A stretch of 64,000 bases of DNA from Pseudomonas sp. ACM7. GTDB lineage: Bacteria > Pseudomonadota > Gammaproteobacteria > Pseudomonadales > Pseudomonadaceae. Where the stretch lies: assembly GCF_004136015.1 (NCBI RefSeq), contig NZ_CP024866.1, positions 5,491,969 through 5,555,968 on the forward strand, read 5' to 3'. The notes beneath the pieces are model-generated. The model was not told the DNA's origin. It saw only the letters and a list, made by a program, of their open reading frames with translations, and made no database searches. Position numbers and translations under genes: made by a program. Shown one piece after another: positions 46,656-55,800 of this stretch (positions are counted from its first letter, which is position 1; each line of letters begins with the position of its first letter).

Positions 46656-47007
46656 GCGACAGGCCTGAAGTTGCACCGTTACTGGAGTTCTTATTGTCAG
46701 GGATGAGCGCTGAAATCGAAGTGCACACCGAGCAAGCAACGGCGAGTTCGGCGCTGGGAGCATGAAACCGTATTGGAGGAAATGCAGAACAGGCTGAGCA
46801 ACGCGCCGTGGATGATGCGGATCCGAAAACGGACTGTTGAGCATCCTTTCGGGACGCTCATGCAATGGAAGGGTGCGACGCACTTCCTGACCCGAAAGCT
46901 TAACGGGGGTAAGCGCCGAGATGAGCTTGAATGTGCTCGCCTACAACTTGAAACGGGTCATGAAAATCATCGGCGCTAACGGTTTGATGAAGGCGCTGTC
47001 GGCGTAA
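46655..47007 (+). pseudogene. IS1182-family transposase fragment (C-terminal part)
   Basis: The plus strand reads GLKLHRYWSSYCQG, a TGA, ALKSKCTPSKQRR, WEHETVLEEMQNRL, RTVEHPFGTLMQWKGATHFL, then after a frame change EMSLNVLAYNLKRVMKIIG and NGLMKALSA. This is the C-terminal third of an IS1182 transposase with the last conserved glutamate region (EHPFGTLK). It begins exactly where the fragment at 2555-2798 ends in the family alignment. One stop and one frameshift make it dead. Confidence 0.8.
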
Positions 47008-47384
47008 AGAAGGCTGGTTTTGGCCCATCCAGAGGCTGTAAAACAGCGTTGACGTGCTCCAGGTTGCTACCGATGCAACCCATGGTATTGATCGTGCGAT
47101 CGCTCAGCCAACGAACGTCGATGCCCCAAGAAAATGAGGCCCATGATCGTTTTTACACACTCTGGGCCGATAGCTGCCGCTCAATTCCGATTGTCCAGGG
47201 AGGAATATTCTGTTCGAGCTTTGACTTTCGGAATCATTGGCACTGAGGAGAGTCAACCGACAAATACTGCATCGGACACGTGCCATGCCTATTCTCGCTA
47301 ACACATTTAGCTATCCGCGTAACCTTCGCTTGGTGCTGCCAACAGCTCATTCCTGCATGCGTTGGCTAACGGTGAGTGGACGGC
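47008..47384. other. Stretch between the IS1182 remnant and cioA
   Basis: About 375 bases without a recognisable gene. The first part is probably the IS1182 tail and its lost terminal repeat; the last roughly 150 bases should contain the cio promoter. Confidence 0.4.
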
Positions 47385-48761
47385 ATGGACGCAATTGATT
47401 CGGCGCTGATGGCCGCGCGGGCCCAATTCGCGATCACCATCAGCTTTCATATCGTGTTGGCGGCCTTCACCATTGGTTTGGCCAACTTTCTGATGGTACT
47501 CGAAGCGCTTTGGCTGTGGCGTGGGCGAAAGGTCTATCTGGACGTCTACCTTTACTGGCTGAAGGTGTTTGCCCTCAACGTGGCGGTGGGCACTGCCTCG
47601 GGTCTTATATTGGAGTACCAATTCGGGCTCAATTGGTCGCGGCTTTCGACTCAGGCAGGAGATATCCTCGGCCCATTGATGTTCTACGAAGTGCTTGCCG
47701 CTTTTTTTCTGGAGGCTGGCTTCCTTGGCATCATGTTATTTGGATTGAAGAAGGTAGGCCGTCGTCTGCATTTCTTCGCCACCTGTGCCGTAGCGCTTGG
47801 ATCGTTAATCAGCGCATTCTGGATCCTGTCGGCCAATTCCTGGATGCAAACACCCGCCGGTTACTCCATTGGCACAGATGGACGGTTCATTGCCGAGGAT
47901 TGGTGGGCGATCATCTTCAATCCGTCGTTCCCTTATCGGCTTGTGCATATGACGTTGGCCGCGTTGCTCGGCACCGCCACGCTGGTGGCCGGTATCAGCG
48001 CTTGGCAGCTGTTGCGTGTGCCTGAGAATCTGCGAGCACGGCTTGCATACTCCATGGTGCTGTGGGCGATTGTCTTGATCACACCTGTGCAAATGGTGGT
48101 GGGAGACCTTCATGGTCAACACAGCCTCAAAGTTCAGCCGCAGAAGGTCGCCGCCATCGAAGGCTCCTGGACTCGCCCGGCTGATGGTGCGGGCGAACCA
48201 TTACGCTTGTTCGCTCTTCCCGACATGAATGAGCGACGCAACCATTGGGAAGTGGCGATTCCGCGCATAGCTTCGCTGTACCTGCGGCATGACCTGAGTG
48301 GCACCATCGCTGCACTGGACGAGTTCCCGCCTCAGGACATACCACCTGTTCCAGTGGTGTTCTTCGCTTTTCGTTTCATGGTCGGTCTGGGTCTGTTGAT
48401 GCTGGGGCAGGGCCTGACCGGTTTGGTATTGCGATGGCGACAACGGTTGTACACGGCGCCTTGGATGCTCCGAGGGTGTGTGCTGATGGCCCCGGCTGGA
48501 TTTTTGGCGATGCTGAGTGGCTGGGTAGTGACCGAGGTTGGCCGCCAACCCTTCACCGTCTATGGTCTGCTGCGCACGGCTGACAGTCTGTCATCGGTTT
48601 CTCGGCAGCAGGTGATTAGTTCAACATGGTTCATCTTGTCGTTTTACCTGCTGATATTCGGTGTTGGGCTCTGGGTGCTGCTGCGAATTCTGCGCGAGCC
48701 ACCTCACAAGGACGAGGCCGGGCCGCAGCCAACCTTGGCCGACGAGACGGGTGAGTCCTGA
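47385..48761 (+). CDS. cioA: Cytochrome bd-type (cyanide-insensitive) quinol oxidase subunit I
   Basis: 458 residues from ATG 47385; GTG 47376 is an alternative three codons up. Nine membrane helices; AARAQFAITISFHI carries the conserved haem-ligand histidine of helix 1. Conserved blocks PVQMVVGDLHGQHS and GWVVTEVGRQPFTVYG are present, and the periplasmic Q-loop is short, as in CioA. It oxidises quinol and reduces oxygen, is resistant to cyanide, and is coupled to subunit II 12 bases downstream. Confidence 0.93.
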   Translation: MDAIDSALMAARAQFAITISFHIVLAAFTIGLANFLMVLEALWLWRGRKVYLDVYLYWLKVFALNVAVGTASGLILEYQFGLNWSRLSTQAGDILGPLMFYEVLAAFFLEAGFLGIMLFGLKKVGRRLHFFATCAVALGSLISAFWILSANSWMQTPAGYSIGTDGRFIAEDWWAIIFNPSFPYRLVHMTLAALLGTATLVAGISAWQLLRVPENLRARLAYSMVLWAIVLITPVQMVVGDLHGQHSLKVQPQKVAAIEGSWTRPADGAGEPLRLFALPDMNERRNHWEVAIPRIASLYLRHDLSGTIAALDEFPPQDIPPVPVVFFAFRFMVGLGLLMLGQGLTGLVLRWRQRLYTAPWMLRGCVLMAPAGFLAMLSGWVVTEVGRQPFTVYGLLRTADSLSSVSRQQVISSTWFILSFYLLIFGVGLWVLLRILREPPHKDEAGPQPTLADETGES

Positions 48762-48773
48762 GGGCATGAATCC

Positions 48774-49775
48774 ATGTTAGACAACGACTGGATAACACTA
48801 CTATCCGCTGCAGCCCTGGCGTTTTCGGTGTTGAACTATGTGCTGTTGGACGGCACTGATCTTGGCGTCGGCGTACTGCTGGGCCTTACCCGATGTAGTA
48901 AACATCGCCGTGTCATGGCAGTGACAATCCTGCCGATTTGGGATGCTAATGAAACTTGGCTCGTGCTAGGAGGCGGCGGCCTGCTGGCGTTATTTCCGCT
49001 GGCCTATGCCATCCTGCTGCCGGCGCTTTATCTGCCGTTTATTATGATGTTTTTGGCATTGATTCTTCGAGCGGTAGCGCTGGAATTTCGTGACTACGCG
49101 CCCAGTGACGGGATCAAGCGCGCCGTCGACGGCTTGCTGTTGGGCGGTTCACTGCTCGCCGGTGGATGCCAGGGGCTGGTCTTGGGTTCGCTTGTTCAAG
49201 GCATATCTAATGATGGTAGGCAGTACAGTGGTAACGGCTGGGAGTGGCTGGGTATGTTTCCGCTGTACTGTGGCGCAGTGCTCGTGGTGGGCTACACGTG
49301 GCTGGGCGCCTGCTGGCTTTATTGGCGTACTGAAGAAGAACTTCAGCAACGATCAGGTCGTCAGGCGAGGGCGCTGGCAATCGTAACCTTAGGGCTATTG
49401 GCCGTGTTGGTTACCTGGACAACGACACTGGACACTCGATATGCACATCGGCTTTTAGATCCTCTTCTCTGGCTGCCGGCCTCAACAATGCTCATTGCAC
49501 TGTTAATCGGCTTCGTCTTGGGATTTCGAAGCCGCCGGGAATATCTGCCGCTGTTCGCTGCATTGGGAGTCTTCGTTTTGGCCTTCGCATTGGTCATCGC
49601 AGCGCTTTATCCGCTGATTATCCCGCCGAATCTGACGCTGCAAGCCGTCGCCTCCAGTCCGACCAGCCAGATTTTCATTTTGGTTGGTTTCGCCGTACTG
49701 ATACCGGTGACGCTGATATACAACACCTATGGCTTTAAAGTCTTTAGCGGGAAGGTTCGTGCCGCTCGTGATTGA
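48774..49775 (+). CDS. cioB: Cytochrome bd-type quinol oxidase subunit II
   Basis: 333 residues, about eight membrane helices. The signature LNYVLLDGTDLGVGVLLGL opens the protein, and PIWDANETWLVLGGGGLLA is the conserved CydB/CioB block. It supports haem assembly in subunit I. A putative CydX-like third subunit was looked for downstream and not found; only 103 bases separate it from the converging glucan synthase gene. Confidence 0.93.
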   Translation: MLDNDWITLLSAAALAFSVLNYVLLDGTDLGVGVLLGLTRCSKHRRVMAVTILPIWDANETWLVLGGGGLLALFPLAYAILLPALYLPFIMMFLALILRAVALEFRDYAPSDGIKRAVDGLLLGGSLLAGGCQGLVLGSLVQGISNDGRQYSGNGWEWLGMFPLYCGAVLVVGYTWLGACWLYWRTEEELQQRSGRQARALAIVTLGLLAVLVTWTTTLDTRYAHRLLDPLLWLPASTMLIALLIGFVLGFRSRREYLPLFAALGVFVLAFALVIAALYPLIIPPNLTLQAVASSPTSQIFILVGFAVLIPVTLIYNTYGFKVFSGKVRAARD

Positions 49776-49878
49776 CTGCATCCACGCTACCGTTCAGAGA
49801 ATGAGTACTTTCTCCCTCCGGCCTAATCCAAACAGGCACTCTGTGCGCTATCGCTCAGAGCCCCTGTTACAACAGTCG

Positions 49879-52800
49879 TTAAGAAGTTGATGTGACGTGC
49901 CCCTCATTAACCACCGTAGATTTCGGGAAAGTCGCCACAATACGGTGTTCGATCCCATCGTCCAGCAGTCCTAGCGTCGCATCGGTGAGTAGCGTGCCAT
50001 CCAGGCTGAGTGTGCGTGTTGCGTCTTCGTTTTGGCGCACCTCTATGTGGTAGAGGGTTGCACCGAACCAGTAATGGAGGGTGAAACCCGGCCAATCGGC
50101 TGGCAGCACCGGTTCAATGTGCAGCGAGTTGGCGCAGCGTGTCAGTCCCAGTAGTGATTCGACGATCAGGCGATACATCCAGCCAGCGGAGCCGGTGTAC
50201 CAGGTCCAGCCGCCGCGTCCAGTGTGGGGTGCAACCCCGTAGACGTCGGCGGCCATCACGTAAGGCTCAACCTTGTACGTTTCGATTTGTGCAGCGCTGC
50301 GACGGCTGACGGGATTGATCATACGCAGCAGCTCCCATGCCTTGTCGCTGTCGCCAAGACGGGCGAAGGCCATACTTGCCCAAACGGCAGCGTGAGTGTA
50401 TTGGCCTCCATTCTCGCGTACGCCGGGTACGTAGCCTTTGATGTAACCGGGATCCAGTGCACCCTTGTCGAACGGCGGATCCAGTAACAACACCACGCCG
50501 GTATCGCGCCGGACCAAGTGCAGATCCAGTGAGTCCATGGCCGTTCTGCGCCGTACCTGCGACGCGGCCCCGGAGAGCACCGACCAGCTTTGCGCTATGG
50601 AGTCGATACGACATTCCTCGTTACCCGCAGAGCCCAATACCTGGCCGTCGTCGAAGTAAGCGCGGCGGTACCAGGCGCCATCCCAAGCCTGATCTTCCAG
50701 GCTCACACGCAAAGTCGCCGCCTGCTCAGTACAACGCTGGGCGAAGACCCTGTCGCCTTCCAGCTGCGCAGTACTGGAGAATTGCAGCAGCACCTCGTAG
50801 CCGAAGAAGCCAAGCCATACGCTCTCACCAAGGCCTTGCTCTCCGACCCGATTCATTCCGTCATTCCAGTCTCCGCACCCCATCAACGGCAGCCCATGGG
50901 AACCGCGCTTGAGGCCATGCTCAATGGCGCGAACGCAATGTTGGTAGAGGCTTTCCTGGAGTTGTGAAGTGCCGGGCAGATCGTAGTAGGACTCTTCACC
51001 AGCAGTGAGTGCGCGTCCCTCGATATAACCCACCACTTCGCTCAGTACGCTACGATCACCGGTGATGTACACGTAGCGGCTGGTTGCCAGGGGCAACCAA
51101 AGAAAGTCGTCGGAACAGCCCGTTCGCACACCCCGACTTTGCGGTGGATGCCACCAGTGTTGTACGTCGCCTTCGGGGTACTGATGCGCGGCGCAGAGCA
51201 GCAGGTGGCGGCGCGCGGCAGCCGGGTCGGCATGGATCATTGCCATGCTGTCCTGCAATTGATCACGAAAGCCAATGGCTCCGCCGGATTGGTAATAACC
51301 ACTGCGCGCGCAGAAGCGGCACGCGATGACCTGATACATCAGCCAGCCGTTGACCAGCACATCGATGGCTGGATCGGGAGTCTGAATTTGTATGGCCCCC
51401 AAGGTCGTGCGCCAATGCAGACGCACAGCGTCCAGTTCGCCCGCCGAGGCCTTGGCACCGCGGTATTTCTGCACCAGGCGGGTGGCTGATTTGGCGTCCT
51501 GTTCGGCGCCGAGGCGGAACACCACGTCCTGGCTTTCGCCGTCCGCCAGATCCAGTGCGACCTGCATCGCTGCGCAGGGATCGAAGCCACCACCGCAGCG
51601 TCCAGACAGCCGAGCACGAGTCAGGGCTGCCGGCGCTTGCAGGTTCCCATTGCGGCCAAGAAATTCGGCACGGTCACCGCTAAAACTGCGCCCCGTCGAA
51701 TCCGTGTCGAGAAAGGCGACGCGCCCGGAGAACTCGATCGAAAAGGCGTTGCGCGCGAACAGCGCGCCACTGAATGGGTCCACCTCCGTGACCACATGCA
51801 TGGCCGACTTGCCGCGCAAATCCCCCAGTACCCACTCCACGTAGCACGTTGCCGACAAACGCCGCGGCCGGCCGCTGGTATTGCGAATTTTCAGGCGCGA
51901 GAATTTGATCGGTGCATCCAGCGCCACATAGACCCACAACTCGGTATGGATGCCGTCCTCTTCATACTCGAATACGCTGTAGCCGAAACCGTGGCGAGTA
52001 CGGTAAAGGCCACTACCTGGGCAGGGTTGTGGGGTTGGCGACCAGAAGTGGCCGGTATCTTCGTCGCGCAGGTACAACGCCTCACCGCTGGGGTCAGAGA
52101 TCGGGTCGCTATGCCAAGGGGTGAGACGATATTCGTGAGCATTCTCGCTCCAGGTGTAAGCACCGCCACTTTCGGAAATCACCGTGCCGAATTGCGCATT
52201 GGCCAGCACATTGACCCAAGGCGCTGGTGTGGGTTGGCCTGGGCGCAGGATCACTACATATTCGTTACCGTCCGGGCTGAAGCCACCGTAGGGATTGTTC
52301 AATATCAAGGCAGCGTCGGTTTGTGTGGCACCGGCCACAGGTGGTTGCTCCACTCGCACAAGACTCGGTTCGAGCCTGGGGAGCAGAGGGTCCGCGCGGC
52401 GCCGATGGACCTGATCGGCCAGGCTGCCGTGGCTGTCATTGAGTACCAGGCGGGCCACCGATAGCATCAGTGTCCGGTCCTCGCCCGACAACTGTTGTGC
52501 CTGCCGCACAAAAATCCCGCCAGGACGGTCGACCAGGCTCGCTTCACTGCCCGAGGTCACCAGTCCCATAATCAGGTCATGCAGTTGCTGGCGATAGCCG
52601 GCCTGATCCTCGTTCCAGATCACCAGATCTACCGACAGGCCCTTCTGACGCCAATAGGCATGAGCTTTGACCATCTGCTGCACAAACTCGATGTTAGCCA
52701 GATCGTTGATCTGCAGCAGCACGATGGGCAAGTCGCCCGATATCGCCTGGCCCCAGAGGCTGGACTGGTTACGCCGGTTGGCCACCAGCACGCTGCTCTC

Positions 52801-55800
52801 GGCCCGTAATGCAGCGCTGGCGTAGATGATCGACGCGGCCATCTGCTCGAACAGACGTGCGTCGCTCAGTGAAGCGTTGAGCTGGCGCAGCAGCACCTGG
52901 CTATGGGTCCAGGCCAAGTCAAAGACGCGATCGGCCAGATGACGGTCGCGGTACTTGTTGATCAGGTGCAGGCAGTTGTCACGGCTGTCGGCAAGGCCGG
53001 TCACCAAGTCGATGGTCGCCGTCTGACCGGGGGCCAGGGTGATGCGACAACGTATCGATACAATCGGATCAAGTACCGGGCCGGCGGTTCCTGATAATTG
53101 TTCGACCTCATCGTCCATTGCCGCCGGGGCCACGACACTGCGCCCACGACCGATAAAGCGCGCACGGTCGGTCTCGTAGGAGATCGCATCGACATCTACA
53201 CCGTGCGCTGCCAGCAAATGACACATCCAGGGCACTGTTTCCTGGCTGGAGCGCGGCCGACGGGTGCAGATGATTGCCTGCAGCGGGCGCAACAGCTCGG
53301 TCTGCACGAACAGATTGCTGAAGGCCGGGTGCATCGCATCGCTGATGGCCGAAGCCAGCACTACCTCGGTGTAGCTGGTGAGTTCAATACTGCGGCGCGT
53401 TCGCGCGCGGTTGGTGATGTGCAAGCGGCGCAACTCGATGTCGTCTTCCGGTGATACGACGATTTCGGTATGGGTGTCGAAGTCTTGCTCACGTACACGG
53501 AATTCGGCACGGGCATCAGTGAAGATGGCTTCGTAGCTTTCCGGATGGCGCAATGTCGGTTGGTGCGCGGCGGACCAGAAAGTGCCGCTTGCAACATCGC
53601 GCAGGTAGCAGAACATACCCCAGTTGTCGCAGGTGAAGTCTTCATGCCAGCGGGTAACAGCAATTTCGTTGCTGCGGCTGTAACCTGCGCCTGCACTGCT
53701 GACCATCACATGGTAGCGGCCGTTGGAGAGCAACTGCACCGCAGGGCGTTTGCGGTCAGGGTCGGCAAAGACCCGCAGCTTGGTTTCACGTACTCGTGAT
53801 GCATGGTCCACAACCGGCGCGTTCGAGGCATGCAGGTACTGTGCGGCGGTCTTCGGCACACGCTCCTGCAACAGCAGGGCGGTCGCCTGGAATTGCGGGT
53901 CGGATTCGAAACGTCGCTGCATTGGCCGGTCGAGTAGCAGGCAAGTCAGCGCCAGCAGGCTCATGCCCTGATGGTGTGCCATGAAGGAATAGACGACTGC
54001 GCAACGCTGTCCGCGTTGCAAGCGCGCCTCTGTAAAGTCCACGGCTTCATACAGACCGTAGCGCCCGGCCAGGCCCAGCGCGGCAAGTCGCTGCAGGTTC
54101 CGGCACGAGGCCTCGGGGGCCACCATCAGCGCCAGGGCGCTGGCATAGGGGGCGACAACGGTGTCTTCGCCAAGGCCTCGCTTGAGACCCAGGCCTGGTA
54201 CACCGAATGCGCGATATTGGTAGTTGAAATGAGCATCCTGAATGTTGTAACCCGACTCGGAAACCCCCCAGGGAATGCCCAAGTGATTGCCGTACTCTAT
54301 CTGCAAGGCGACCGCTGCGCGGCAGGTCTGGTCGAGCAGGGTACCTTCATAGTTGGGCATTACCAGCATGGGCATCAGGTACTCGAACATCGAGCCTGTC
54401 CATGACAGCAGCACGGGTATGCCGCCGCTGCTGGTGAGCAGCCTTCCAAGGCTAAACCAGCCTTCTTGAGGTAACTGGCCTTGAGCGATAACCACATAGT
54501 TGGTCAGTCGCGCCTCCGAGGCCAGCAAGTCGTAATAACCCGTATCCAGCTTGTGCTCGCTGGCGTTATAGCCAATGGCGAAAAGATCGCGCTGGGAATC
54601 ATAGAGAAAGGTGAAGTCCATGTTCGCCATGGTGTCGACCAGATTGGCCAGGCGGGTGACCGAGGCAATGCGCTGTACAGCCAGGCGCTGCACGGACGTC
54701 ACTTGAGCCTGCTGAGCCGGCAACCAGCGAGCGACATCGAGTTGCGCCAACTGGCGCCAGCTGAGTGCCAACGGCTCGGCCTTGTCAATGGCGGGCGGCA
54801 GCCTGAAGCTCAGCAGTTCGGCCTGCAGATCCTGACATTGTGCACGCAGCGCCTCGAGCCAGAAGGCGGCCTCGCCGATCGTCGCCAAGTCGCTGAGGGC
54901 AGTGGGTGCACTCATGCGCTCCAGCAAGGTCAGGAGGGTCTCGGAGGCGTCGTCAGGGCTCGAAACAACCCGGGCCTGCGCCACGAGCGCTTCGTCTTGC
55001 AGGGTTCGTACGTCGTGGTCGTCCAGCCCCGCGGCGAGGAGGGTGTCTTGCAGCACATCCAGGGTGTCGATAAGTCCGTTGACCACCCGTAGATCAAACA
55101 GGGGCGCATCAATCAGGTCCAACAGCCCAGGGCGCAAGGTCAGTAGCAGTCCTGCCAGATTCCCGCTATCTACCGTCGATACGTAGAGCGGTGGCAAGGG
55201 CTTGAGCGTCAAGGTGTCATACCAGTTGTAGAAGTGCCGACGGTAGCTCTCCAGGCCGGCCATGCTGGACAAGGACTGATCGAGGCGCTCGAGCAACCGT
55301 CCACTACTCAGGTAGCCAAAGTCGTGCGCGGCCAGGTGGGACAGCAGCGCCATACCCATATTGGTCGGCGATGTACGGTGTGCAATGGCTGGGTGGGGCT
55401 GCTCCTGGATGTTGTCAGGGGGTAACCAATTGTCGGCCGGACCGACGTATTGATCGAAGAATGCCCAGGTTTTTCGCGCCAGACATCGCAGGAAGCGCAG
55501 CTCCTGCGCTGAAGGATTGAATTTCGCCCGGGGGGAAGGCCGGCTGAGCCACCAAGCGACGGCCGGGCTCGTCAGCCACAGCACCAAAAATGGTCCGGCC
55601 AAGGCGAGCACATTCGGAGTGGGTAGTAACAGTACAAAAAGGACCGTCGTCAGCAATGGGGCTATCCACATTGTGCGGTACAGCTCAGATAGCTTGTTGC
55701 TGTCGCTGCGTTCCACTTCCCGTGAAGGGTTCCACTGCAACAGACGACGCTTGCTGATCAGCATGCGCCACAGCGTACGGCCGATTGCATCCAGGCTGTA

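Noticed and set aside
51637..52464. 275-codon plus-strand frame within the glucan synthase gene
   Set aside because: Antisense shadow in a long GC-rich gene; no domain.
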